Shown: in pieces, positions 34,384-43,129 of the stretch | Position numbering within the stretch: the first letter of the stretch is position 1 | Layout of the letters: every line of letters starts with the position of its first letter | Assembly (NCBI RefSeq): GCF_900113655.1 | Contig: NZ_FOQF01000015.1 | Span: 1 to 64,000 of the forward strand | Source of the DNA: Pseudobutyrivibrio sp. OR37 | Lineage (GTDB): Bacteria > Bacillota > Clostridia > Lachnospirales > Lachnospiraceae | Length of the DNA stretch: 64,000 nucleotides | Direction of reading: 5' to 3' | Notes under the pieces: model-generated | What the model saw: only the letters and a program-made list of their open reading frames with translations | Database searches by the model: none | Told to the model about the DNA's origin: nothing | Translations under genes and position numbers: made by a program

Positions 34384-34394
34384 AGATTCTCCTA

Positions 34395-35600
34395 TTAAAT
34401 AAATGGTATGTAAGCGTCGTAATCCTTTACGGCTCTAATCTCTCGATACAAATTACAGTTGATGCTGGCAAGGGCAATCATTATAGATGGCAAGCTCATT
34501 ACTGACTGAGGAACATATCCTCTTATTGCCAGATACAACGGAACTGCAATAAAAAGACTGGTAAAGAAGGCTGAATAAAGGCCTATCAAAAATACCCTGA
34601 TTGAAATATACCTCTTGGTCTTTTTACCTGTTCTAAGCCCTGTAATGCTATCTCCAGATTTTTGCATATTCTCCGCAAGATTTTTGGGGCTGATAAATAC
34701 AAATGAAAAAACTATGGTAATTACGTATAAAACAGCTACGTAAACACAAACCCCCAGCACATGTGAGGTATCCATGTTTTCCTTAAGCCAGATAATGTTT
34801 TGATTTTTCGGAAATAGCTCGCTTAAAGCCATAACCACATAAACCGGCAGCATGAAAAAGGCTGCTGCAAACATTACAGGCATCATTCCTATAGGATTTA
34901 GCTTTATAGGGATATAGTTTTTATCAGAATAAATATTGTGAATTGATATTCTTTGCATAGGAATTCTGTATTCGCTGTTTTCGAAAATCACTGTAAAAAT
35001 CAGCGCCGCAATAGATATGCTTCCTATGAGAATCAGATTTTTTAATTCCGTACCTCGTACCGTATTTACGATACCATCCAAAATATTTACATATATCAAA
35101 ATGGTTTGCCCTCCGATGCCGTATTTACCATTTCTGGTTGCAAACCATAAAATAATAAAAGCGCCGGTAACTAATTCTATGCCCGCAATTATTTGGGCTA
35201 TAATCAGCTCCAAGCCACCCTGATATACATATATAGTTGATTTTGCTGTGAAAAAGGCCTGAATGACGGCCCAAATGAACATAACAATAAGAGTCACGCG
35301 TGTCACTTTTTTAGGTGAAGTATGTGACTTTCCATCTGCATTTTTTGTAGCCACAATCATCTGTACAAGCAGCATAGAAAACATAAATGGAGATATACCA
35401 AGAGCCAGTACGGAGGTCTTGTATCTATCTCCACCTATTGTCTGCATGATTAAATCATCAGATGTGTTTCTAAATGCATCATATGCAGCTAAATCCACCC
35501 CATATAATGGCAGCTCACGCCCAATCAGGTAACCCACCATTATAATCAGGGTAAATAATAGCTTCTGAATTAGTGTTTTAGGAAAGAATTTTTTATTCAT
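34395..35600 (-). CDS. secY2: Accessory Sec translocon channel SecY2
   Basis: This 401-residue polytopic protein has about ten membrane segments and the accessory SecY2 wording: LLFTLIIMVGYLIGRELPLY, ALGISPFMFSMLLVQMIVAT, and MMPVMFAAAFFMLPVYVVMA. It forms the dedicated export pore for Ser-rich proteins. It starts 3 bp after the first Ser-rich gene stop, in one operon with asp1, asp3, secA2, gtfA and gtfB. Confidence 0.94.
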   Translation of the reverse strand: MNKKFFPKTLIQKLLFTLIIMVGYLIGRELPLYGVDLAAYDAFRNTSDDLIMQTIGGDRYKTSVLALGISPFMFSMLLVQMIVATKNADGKSHTSPKKVTRVTLIVMFIWAVIQAFFTAKSTIYVYQGGLELIIAQIIAGIELVTGAFIILWFATRNGKYGIGGQTILIYVNILDGIVNTVRGTELKNLILIGSISIAALIFTVIFENSEYRIPMQRISIHNIYSDKNYIPIKLNPIGMMPVMFAAAFFMLPVYVVMALSELFPKNQNIIWLKENMDTSHVLGVCVYVAVLYVITIVFSFVFISPKNLAENMQKSGDSITGLRTGKKTKRYISIRVFLIGLYSAFFTSLFIAVPLYLAIRGYVPQSVMSLPSIMIALASINCNLYREIRAVKDYDAYIPFI

Positions 35601-35603
35601 TCT

Positions 35604-37406
35604 TTAAATTTGTTCGTCCGTTTCCTTTTTAGTCTTATCGTAAGTACGTTTTCCAATGATGGCCGCCAAAAGAGCAAACAAAAATCCACCTTGTGAGGAT
35701 GCCTTCAAATCTTTAGCACTCTTAGCTACATCCTCATCACCGATCTGAGAATTGTTAATAACTTCCTCAGGTATTGTTCTAATAGTATGTGGAGCCGCCT
35801 CCTCAAGCTCGTCCTCCACAACAGCAAGTGGAGTGACCTCGTCACCAACCACTCTGCCAGCTACTCCTGCATTGCCGTTTGCTGGAGTATTTGCTGTAGT
35901 ATTAACCGAAGCATTCTGTACCACCTGAACCTCTGTGTCTGCTTCCGCTGCCACTGGTGCTGGTACTGATGATGTAACAGCTGCTGCCGCTGTAGATGAT
36001 GCACTTGCTGAGGCTGCTGCACCCCTTGCTGCTCTTGCTGCTGCCGCAAGGCTTTCGCTGGTTGAAATGCTTTCGCTTACTGAAAGGCTTTCGCTTACTG
36101 AAATACTTTCGCTGGTTGAAAGACTCTCGCTTACTGAAAGGCTCTCACTTGTGGAAATACTTTCACTAGCTGAAAGGCTTTCACTCTTTTGAATTCTAGC
36201 TGATTCAGACTGTGCTCTCATCTGGCTGATTGAATTGTATCTTTCAACTGCTGCACTTTCTGAAGCAGAAATGCTTGCGCTTGTAGAATCCATAAGCTCT
36301 GAAACATAATTTGAAAGACTTGTAAGCTGTGATGAATAAGCTGCAATGTTATCCTTATAAGCCTGATGATTAGCAAGATCAGCTAAAAACTGGTCTCTTG
36401 TGTACCAATCCACACCCTTTGTAGAGCCGGCATCGTTTTTCTCGAAGCCAATTCTCTGCTTGTAGGTATACTTTTCTGCGTAATCTGTGCCCTTATATGC
36501 AATCTGCTGCTTGCTCTGGTTAGAATAAATAGGGCTCTTCTCTACTACATTGATACCACCAACATTTTTTGCAATATCCTCGGAATTATTATTATCATGG
36601 AATAGAGAATTTCCATCATGGTCACAGGTTACATAATCATAATATCTCTCCTGATAGGTAAGAGTTCCATCTATAAGCTTTGAGTACTTAATTACAAAAT
36701 GATGATTCTCGTATCCGTCATTTGTATAGAAAGAATACTCAATATTATTTGCGTGAACTGCATCAACCTCCCCTGTAATAAGCAGCTTGTACTTAATCAT
36801 TTCAAATGCAAGATTTCGAGCCACATCCTTGGTGTAGAAGTTGTTACCATCAAGTCTCTTGTTTTGTTCAGCAACCTTTTCAATTACGTCGTCAGAATTC
36901 TTAAGTGCTTCCTTCGCTTCTTTCTCAAGCTCATCCACACCATCCTTTGCATAAGGAGACTCTGCAAAAGCCTGTGATTCATTTTCATAATTTGTGGTAG
37001 TTTCTACTATCGCCTCAGAAAGGCTAGTGCTTGTGCTTTCTAAGGATTCAGATTGAAATTCTGAGGTAGACGCTAAAGCTATATCCTCCTCAGATAAAGA
37101 CGCTTCTAAAGATTGGTATATTTCCTCATCTGTGAGACTTGCTGATGTAATTTCCTCACTGATTACTTCGCTTGTCTCCTCAGGTTCTGTAACCACTTCA
37201 GCTACTTCCACTGGAGATTCCTCATGTAATTCAGATTCAACAATTGTCTCTTGTGTTGTTTCCTCACTAACAGCTATGCTTAATGTTCCGTCATCGTTTT
37301 CTTCCATAGCATAAGCTAAATTTGCCCCGTCAGCTGAAATTCCCCCACCAACGGCAGCTCCTGTAATGGCCACACCTTTTAATAACTTACTAACTTTCTT
37401 TGCCAT
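35604..37406 (-). CDS. Ser-rich repeat surface protein 1 (accessory Sec substrate)
   Basis: This 600-residue protein begins with a long signal segment, VSKLLKGVAITGAAVGGGIS, then DGANLAYA, rich in glycine as in accessory Sec substrates. An acidic Ser/Glu region (about residues 35-150) and a unique domain (about 155-360, FYTNDGYENHHFVIKYSKLI) follow. Near residues 395-450 is a repeat of SESLS and SESIS units, an expected site of O-glycosylation. The C-terminus has a short hydrophobic stretch (GGFLFALLAAIIGKRTYDK) and no LPxTG, so it is probably membrane-anchored. It lies between asp2 and secY2. ATG 37406 follows AAAGGGG. Confidence 0.9.
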   Translation of the reverse strand: MAKKVSKLLKGVAITGAAVGGGISADGANLAYAMEENDDGTLSIAVSEETTQETIVESELHEESPVEVAEVVTEPEETSEVISEEITSASLTDEEIYQSLEASLSEEDIALASTSEFQSESLESTSTSLSEAIVETTTNYENESQAFAESPYAKDGVDELEKEAKEALKNSDDVIEKVAEQNKRLDGNNFYTKDVARNLAFEMIKYKLLITGEVDAVHANNIEYSFYTNDGYENHHFVIKYSKLIDGTLTYQERYYDYVTCDHDGNSLFHDNNNSEDIAKNVGGINVVEKSPIYSNQSKQQIAYKGTDYAEKYTYKQRIGFEKNDAGSTKGVDWYTRDQFLADLANHQAYKDNIAAYSSQLTSLSNYVSELMDSTSASISASESAAVERYNSISQMRAQSESARIQKSESLSASESISTSESLSVSESLSTSESISVSESLSVSESISTSESLAAAARAARGAAASASASSTAAAAVTSSVPAPVAAEADTEVQVVQNASVNTTANTPANGNAGVAGRVVGDEVTPLAVVEDELEEAAPHTIRTIPEEVINNSQIGDEDVAKSAKDLKASSQGGFLFALLAAIIGKRTYDKTKKETDEQI

Positions 37407-37427
37407 TTTGTCCCCTTTCGAAACACA

Positions 37428-37455
37428 ATATTACTCTATAATTTAATATCGACAA
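37428..37455 (-). promoter_or_regulatory. Putative promoter of the Ser-rich protein 1 / secY2 operon
   Basis: On the minus strand TTGTCG (37450-37455), a 16-bp spacer and TAATAT (37428-37433) lie 22 bp before the start. It could drive the run from 37406 to gtfB. Confidence 0.4.
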
Positions 37456-37500
37456 AATACCGTTATTTCTAAATACCCTTTTTCAAAATTTTCTAAAAGT

Positions 37501-38988
37501 TTACCTACTAAAATTCTCCTTTACGATTCTTTCGTATTGTCCCTTAAACCATGCAACAATACCCTCGGTATTATCATTGTGCCTGCCATGAAGCCCCTTA
37601 CCATAAATCTGAACTCCGTAGGAATTCATCTCTGAAATCAGCTTTTCATAGGCTGTTGCATCGTAATCATCCTCAAACATATAAGAAACTATAAACTTGG
37701 TATTTCCAAAGGATGCTGACTTAAGCTTGTCCCAAAATCTTTTGTTCATCTTTTCTACAGCCGTTTCATCCAAGCTTCCCGCAAAATGCTGCAGCAAATC
37801 AAGTGAGGTTGGAAATCCCTGTGGCCTTTTTAGTCTTTCATTAGCAGCCACATCTCCAAGGCTTGCTAAAGGCTTGCCTATAAGAAGTGCATAAGGTCTT
37901 AAATCACAACCGTAATACATGGCCCCAACTGCTCCAATGGAGATACCTGATAGAATAAGCTGATCCTGGAAAAATCCTAGTTTGTTCATATAGGTTTCGA
38001 TTATTTTTACTATGGTTGCTTCAAATTCCTCACTTCCTAAATAACCTCCGCCACCTTCAAAACGCTGTTCCGAAATAAGAAGAAATGGGCATCCCAGCTT
38101 TCGCATCATTTTATAGCCTTCAAAGCCCTCTTTCTTTTTATAACCGCTAAAATACACCGCAAGTGGTGGCTTCATATCACCTGGATCAAAGTACGAAAAA
38201 ATCTCCTCACGGTCTGAAGTGACATGTCTTTGTCCTCCCACCAGAAAGGTGCCCTTATCAATTCTGGATACTCGTGCATGAAGAGATATGATGTCAAGCC
38301 TTCCACTACCCATTGCATTGACAGAACAAAAGATAGGCCCCTTGCCTTTGTCCCCTAGTATCACAACAGGCTGCTTTAAATCCTCCTCAGAAAACTCCCA
38401 GGAATTAATCAAATCCGAAATGGTATCTGAAAGGAACTGCTTTACCGAAAAAGATATTTCTACCCCAGCATCCTTCTTATATTCCAGCCAAAACTCTATA
38501 GCCTGATTTTCCTCAAGAATAATATTGTTTCTCCAAAATGCAGCCTGATTAAACTGCGCTCCGAAATCTCCGTTTAAGCTTAAGCTGTAATTTCCCTGCC
38601 AATTGATCTTGCCCTTGAAGCCTCTTGAAATGGAGATTTCCTGATGATTGTATTTTTCACTATTGATATAGGTAAAATAATATTTTGCATCTTCATTTAG
38701 GAATTTTTCGATATCACTTGCCACTAACACCTGGCCCATGCGTCTGTCAAACAACTGTCTGGTATTTGAATCCATATCTACAGAATCAACTACAAACAGA
38801 CAATATGAATATGACATTTCATAGATTTTATCAGCCTCTTCCCTTGTAAGATTTCGCTCTAAAATAACGATTTCGTAAATATCATTAGAAAGCACCACAC
38901 TATCTGTGTGCACAATGGAAATCTCCTTGGGATAGGTATATGCACTAGTCCAATCTCTACTACCTATTTGTAATATCTGTATCTTCAT
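37501..38988 (-). CDS. asp2: Accessory Sec system protein Asp2
   Basis: This 495-residue protein begins MKIQILQIGSRDWTSAYTYP, the Asp2 signature. The C-terminal half is an alpha/beta-hydrolase-like acetyltransferase with the nucleophile in LILSGISIGAVGAMYYG (GxSxG), and a possible His in LHGRHND near the end. In streptococci Asp2 O-acetylates GlcNAc on the Ser-rich protein and assists export. It is placed before Ser-rich gene 1 instead of between asp1 and asp3, an unusual order. GAGGA lies before ATG 38988, which I prefer to the in-frame ATG at 39009. Confidence 0.9.
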   Translation of the reverse strand: MKIQILQIGSRDWTSAYTYPKEISIVHTDSVVLSNDIYEIVILERNLTREEADKIYEMSYSYCLFVVDSVDMDSNTRQLFDRRMGQVLVASDIEKFLNEDAKYYFTYINSEKYNHQEISISRGFKGKINWQGNYSLSLNGDFGAQFNQAAFWRNNIILEENQAIEFWLEYKKDAGVEISFSVKQFLSDTISDLINSWEFSEEDLKQPVVILGDKGKGPIFCSVNAMGSGRLDIISLHARVSRIDKGTFLVGGQRHVTSDREEIFSYFDPGDMKPPLAVYFSGYKKKEGFEGYKMMRKLGCPFLLISEQRFEGGGGYLGSEEFEATIVKIIETYMNKLGFFQDQLILSGISIGAVGAMYYGCDLRPYALLIGKPLASLGDVAANERLKRPQGFPTSLDLLQHFAGSLDETAVEKMNKRFWDKLKSASFGNTKFIVSYMFEDDYDATAYEKLISEMNSYGVQIYGKGLHGRHNDNTEGIVAWFKGQYERIVKENFSR

Positions 38989-39007
38989 ATAGCAATCCTC
39001 ACTATAC

Positions 39008-39041
39008 AAAAAAGCCCAGCTAGTACTAATACCAGCCAGGC
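39008..39041 (-). terminator. Terminator before asp2
   Basis: GCCCAGCT (39014-39021) pairs with AGCCAGGC (39034-39041) through two G-U pairs; TTTTTT follows on the minus strand. It ends the unit containing Ser-rich protein 2 and the polytopic protein, so asp2 must have its own promoter or rely on read-through. Confidence 0.8.
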
Positions 39042-39052
39042 ATGTTTTTTAA

Positions 39053-40081
39053 TTAGTCATCTCCTTCGGCGACCTTCCAACCCAATGCTTTATCGCAAAG
39101 TGAGAATAAGCCTGCTAGTGGAACTATGTAAAGAGCCTTTGAAAGCTGTAACACTGAATCAACCTTCTCGCCCTGTATTGCAAAAATAAATATTGCAAAA
39201 ACAACTACACCTAAGTAAATGCACAAATCATCAATTTTCTCGCCTCCGACAGCTTTAATAATGATGAGTACCACAAGCAGTGGAACAAAAGCTATCCATG
39301 GAGAACCACATATAATTTTAAGTCCTTCACCTACTGAACTAAAATCTATATTTGACATATTGTAAACAAATACCTTATCGAAAAATGCTGATGCATTTTT
39401 GAAATATACCAAATAAAGAATAACTGGTGCTAACACTGTAATTATGCCTTCAGGCATTGACATCCAAAATGAACGGTAATGCTTTCCATCTACCCCATCC
39501 ACCTTAAACTTAACTGCAAACATAAGAATAAGTGCAACCCACAACCAAACATATCCAGGCTGAATGAAGCATACCAAGCCTAAATCTACTGCCAATAAAT
39601 ATGTATGATGTGATAAATATCCTGCCTTAAGCTGACGTGCCACATGATATACAGTAAGTGTTAATACGAAGAACATAAGCTCTTCTGCGCCTGCATGAGT
39701 AAGTGCACCCCACTCAAATATTGCAAGCAATGCTGTTGCAACAAGTGCAAACAAATCTGATGTATAAAGCTTTGCGGTCTTGAACATAAATAACACTGTT
39801 GCTAACAAAATTACAACTTCCATTATGAACTGAACCACATGTGTCTCTGTAATCAAATAACCTAAGCCGTAGAACTCATATACTACCGGACCATAATGTC
39901 CATCAAGCTCTACATAAGCTAAATATCCGTCTCTAACGGAATGAGCTATATCCAAAATCTGCTGTTGAACAGGAGTAAAATCACCCTTTCCAACTGGATT
40001 AAAAGGACTTGATAATGCAACGATTAAAGCGATTACAACAATAGCCACTAATTCCAAAAATTTCTTCAACTTTACATTCAT
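39053..40081 (-). CDS. Polytopic membrane protein, possible GT-C-type enzyme, in the accessory Sec locus
   Basis: This 342-residue protein has about nine to ten hydrophobic segments. The first extracytoplasmic loop contains RDGYLAYVELDGHYGPVVYE, reminiscent of the acidic Asp/Glu loop and KGP/HGP-like motif of GT-C and ArnT/PMT-type glycosyltransferases. That would suit further glycan modification of the Ser-rich proteins at the membrane, but the family match is loose and only an inference. It is 74 bp downstream of the large Ser-rich gene with no terminator between, and it ends at the terminator 39008. I do not know a counterpart in streptococcal accessory Sec loci. Confidence 0.55.
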   Translation of the reverse strand: MNVKLKKFLELVAIVVIALIVALSSPFNPVGKGDFTPVQQQILDIAHSVRDGYLAYVELDGHYGPVVYEFYGLGYLITETHVVQFIMEVVILLATVLFMFKTAKLYTSDLFALVATALLAIFEWGALTHAGAEELMFFVLTLTVYHVARQLKAGYLSHHTYLLAVDLGLVCFIQPGYVWLWVALILMFAVKFKVDGVDGKHYRSFWMSMPEGIITVLAPVILYLVYFKNASAFFDKVFVYNMSNIDFSSVGEGLKIICGSPWIAFVPLLVVLIIIKAVGGEKIDDLCIYLGVVVFAIFIFAIQGEKVDSVLQLSKALYIVPLAGLFSLCDKALGWKVAEGDD

Positions 40082-40155
40082 AAATACTCCCCCTTTTGGT
40101 CCATCTTTTTCGATATTCTAATAATATCACAACGTAAAGTTAAATTGTACAACTA

Positions 40156-42972
40156 TTATTTGTCAGAATTCTTAATTTTTTTATTTTTTACTTTTCTTCT
40201 ATTTATAGTAACCATTCCAGCAATTGTTCCAGCAATTGTTCCCCCAATACCTAAACCACCGTACAACCATGGTTTTCCACTGTTTTCAGTCTTTCCAGCT
40301 GCCAAAGGAGCTTCCTCATCAGCGATAGTAATTGTTTCGTCGGATTTTACCTGCTCGCTATCCATACCAGCATAAGCAACTGTTGATTCTTCTACGAAAT
40401 CAGCTTCCTCATCCAACTTAACAGCAAGTGGAACCTGCTCATCAAGTCCCATTGCTGGCACCTGTGCATCCACTACTGTATGAACCTCTGTCTCTAAATC
40501 ACTTACCTGTGTAGCCACTAAAGCTGCACTAGAATAAGAAATATTCTCTATGTACGTATTGCTTGCTGCTCTTTCTTTTGCTAATCTTTCGCTTTCTAAT
40601 GCAAGACTTTCACTCTCACTTGCGCTGATTGATTCACTAATACTTGCTGATTCACTTAAGCTCATTGATTCACTTAAGCTTACTGATTCACTTAAGCTTA
40701 CTGATTCACTTAAGCTTACTGATTCACTCAGTCTTGTTGACTCACTTAAGCTCATTGATTCACTTAAGCTTGCTGCTGTACTTTCGCTTGCACTGATTGA
40801 CTCACTCAATCTTGTTGATTCACTCATGCTTGCTGCTGTACTTTCACTTGCACTGATTGACTCGCTTAGTCTTGTTGACTCACTTAAGCTCATTGACTCG
40901 CTCAGGCTTGCTGCTGTACTTTCACTTGCGCTGATTGACTCGCTTAGTCTTGTTGACTCACTTAAGCTCATTGATTCACTTAAGCTTGCTGCTGTACTTT
41001 CACTTGCACTGATTGACTCGCTCAGGCTTGTTGATTCACTTAAGCTCATTGATTCACTTAAGCTTGCTGCTGTACTTTCACTTGCACTGATTGACTCACT
41101 TAGTCTTGTTGACTCACTTAAGCTTGTTGATAATGATGCACTTAATGACTCACTAATAGAAGTACTCATAGATGTAGAAGTAGAAGCAAGCTCACTGGCT
41201 CTCTCTGAAAGTGATGTTACTTCACTTCTCTGGGCATGATATTCATCTCTTCCCTTGTTGAAATCATCAAGAGTGAAATATTTATAGCCCTTAACTCCGA
41301 AGTTTCCATCCTTGCTCTGGTTCTTTGCATTGATGTAGCTATCTGTTCCATCGTTTGCCTTTGAAACAAATCTGTGGTCAAAGCTATTGCCATAAGTTGG
41401 TAAACTTTCTTCTGTATATAATGTAATTTTTATATCTCTATACCAGTTAAACAGATTGCTCCAGAATGAATCATATAATGCTGTAAGAGTATATGTACCA
41501 TCACTATTGGCTGTGATTGAAGATTTACCGTAGTCGTATTCCACATCACCAATCTTTAATGCTACATATTTTCCAAAGAAACCGCTCTTTTTTTCAAGTC
41601 TTATAGCCTTACCATCTTCAGTCACTAAAGTAGAAATAGTAGTTGCGCCTGTCTCAGTATCTGTTTTTACAATACCAAGTGTATTATCGCCCTCCGCGCT
41701 ACTTCTGCAAACTCCGCCAAATCTAGCATTAGTATCTCCGTATTTAGGAGCCCACTTGCTTAAATCATGATAAATAGTTTCACTGTTTACATCCTTATAG
41801 ATTCCAGACTCATATCCTGGGCTCTGCTCTTCTACTGTAGCAACCTTTGCTTCCTGATCATATTTCCATGCTGTTGTAAAAGTGCCATCCTCATTGATAG
41901 TTACGTGAACATTATCTGCAACAGCTCTACCATTTACATAATACTGACAAACAGTAGTCTCTGTTCCATCTTCTGCAGTTACAGTTTTATAATCCCAAGT
42001 AAGAACTTCACCATTGCAATTAACGTATTCAGCAGTCTTTCTTACTACCATGATTCCGTCAACTACATAAGGGTTGTCATGCTGGCTGCCTCTTTCTGGA
42101 CTATCATAGAAGCCAGATACTAAAGCATTTCCATCTGAATCAACTGTTACATAGTCAAAATAAGCGTACTTTGTTTCACCTGCTGCATCTATGTATGTAA
42201 CCTTAACGCTGTTTGTATCATAATCGCTAGAGTTCCAAGTGCTCTCAAGGATTTCTCCAACAATACCTTCCTGGTAGAAGGAATACTGAATCAAAAGATT
42301 TGCAAGCTTATCACCATATCCATAATAGTTATTAGAGTTAGAATCATGGTTAAGCCACTGACCTGATCTAATAGCATTATTCTGGGCATTCTTAAGCTCT
42401 ACCCTTGCCTGCTCTATCTGATGAATTAAATCCTCAAGATATTCATCTTCAAGTCCTGCCTCTTCAAATGATGTGGAAGCTGCTGCATATTCTGAATCTG
42501 CCTCTGACATTGCTGTAGAAAGGCTGTCTAATTCACTTGCGAGCTCACTAGAAAGCTGTGCTGATTCTGATTCACTGGCTTCTGATGTGCTGGCCTCTGA
42601 TGTGCTGGCCTCCGATGTGCTGGCCTCTGATGTGCTGGCCTCTGATTCACTTGATTCCGAAGCACTTGTCTCTGATTCACTAGCCTCTGATGTAGTGCTT
42701 TCCATATCCTTATTTACAAGCTGCGAATCTTCAAGATTAAGCTGTGCTTCTGTTTCTTCCTTGGCAGCTTCCATAGTTGTCTCTACTACTTCCTTAGCCT
42801 GTTGTTCTGTTACTTCTATAGTGAGCACTCCCTGTGCATTAGCTGTAGCTTCTTCCTCTCCAAGCTCTGCAGCATAAGCAAGATTTGCATCACCTAAAAC
42901 AGATGCTCCACCAACTGTTGCACCTGTAATTGCAACTCCTTTTAATAAACTCTCAACTTTCTTTCTTGACAT
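40156..42972 (-). CDS. Ser-rich repeat surface protein 2 (large accessory Sec substrate)
   Basis: This 938-residue protein has the signal LLKGVAITGATVGGASVLGD then ANLAYA, almost the same as Ser-rich protein 1. An acidic Ser region with SEAST pentapeptides (about residues 100-150) is followed by a unique domain (about 160-600) with GNALVSGFYDSPERGS-like beta-rich sequence. A long repeat of SESISASESTAASLSESMSL units (26-residue period) covers about residues 605-790. The tail carries EEAPLAAG, then a Gly-rich membrane segment (YGGLGIGGTIAGTIAGMV) and Lys/Arg, without LPxTG. ATG 42972 has GAGAGG upstream. It should be glycosylated and exported by the adjacent Gtf/Asp/SecA2/SecY2 machinery. Confidence 0.92.
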   Translation of the reverse strand: MSRKKVESLLKGVAITGATVGGASVLGDANLAYAAELGEEEATANAQGVLTIEVTEQQAKEVVETTMEAAKEETEAQLNLEDSQLVNKDMESTTSEASESETSASESSESEASTSEASTSEASTSEASTSEASESESAQLSSELASELDSLSTAMSEADSEYAAASTSFEEAGLEDEYLEDLIHQIEQARVELKNAQNNAIRSGQWLNHDSNSNNYYGYGDKLANLLIQYSFYQEGIVGEILESTWNSSDYDTNSVKVTYIDAAGETKYAYFDYVTVDSDGNALVSGFYDSPERGSQHDNPYVVDGIMVVRKTAEYVNCNGEVLTWDYKTVTAEDGTETTVCQYYVNGRAVADNVHVTINEDGTFTTAWKYDQEAKVATVEEQSPGYESGIYKDVNSETIYHDLSKWAPKYGDTNARFGGVCRSSAEGDNTLGIVKTDTETGATTISTLVTEDGKAIRLEKKSGFFGKYVALKIGDVEYDYGKSSITANSDGTYTLTALYDSFWSNLFNWYRDIKITLYTEESLPTYGNSFDHRFVSKANDGTDSYINAKNQSKDGNFGVKGYKYFTLDDFNKGRDEYHAQRSEVTSLSERASELASTSTSMSTSISESLSASLSTSLSESTRLSESISASESTAASLSESMSLSESTSLSESISASESTAASLSESMSLSESTRLSESISASESTAASLSESMSLSESTRLSESISASESTAASMSESTRLSESISASESTAASLSESMSLSESTRLSESVSLSESVSLSESVSLSESMSLSESASISESISASESESLALESERLAKERAASNTYIENISYSSAALVATQVSDLETEVHTVVDAQVPAMGLDEQVPLAVKLDEEADFVEESTVAYAGMDSEQVKSDETITIADEEAPLAAGKTENSGKPWLYGGLGIGGTIAGTIAGMVTINRRKVKNKKIKNSDK
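40600..41165 (-). repeat. 78-bp tandem repeats coding for the Ser-rich region
   Basis: The word TGCTGCTGTA recurs at 40771, 40831, 40909, 40987 and 41065, spaced 60, 78, 78 and 78 bp. Each 78-bp unit encodes 26 residues, so unit loss or gain keeps the frame. Confidence 0.9.
42575..42665 (-). repeat. 15-bp tandem repeats (SEAST units)
   Basis: The plus strand repeats CTGGCCTCTGATGTG with single-base variants about five times. It encodes the pentapeptide SEAST in the N-terminal Ser-rich part of protein 2. Confidence 0.85.
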
Positions 42973-43080
42973 AACGTACCTCTCAAACAAAAAAACTGTT
43001 ATAAAAAAACTATTATTTTCTTTCGCTAAGTTATACTATCACATTATTTAAGAAAATAAACAGTTTTTAATAACAGTTCT

Positions 43081-43105
43081 TGCCAAATTTCGGACATTCT
43101 TGCCA
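43081..43105. promoter_or_regulatory. Direct repeat TTGCCA with 20-bp period, upstream of Ser-rich gene 2
   Basis: TGCCA at 43081-43085 and 43101-43105, each preceded by TTCT. It lies 110-130 bp before the start, upstream of an extended -10-like TATAAC with a poor -35. A similarly spaced pair lies before the cluster A adhesin and sortase genes. Confidence 0.45.
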
Positions 43106-43129
43106 AAATTAAAAATATTTAATTATTAT

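Noticed and set aside
40550-41239. Long plus-strand open frame across the Ser-rich repeats
   Set aside because: It is the antisense reading of a low-complexity repeat with no start signal and mirrors the period of the minus-strand gene. It is a shadow.
35604-42972. LPxTG-type wall anchoring of the Ser-rich proteins
   Set aside because: I looked for an LPxTG or NPxTG motif before the C-terminal hydrophobic stretch of both proteins and found none.
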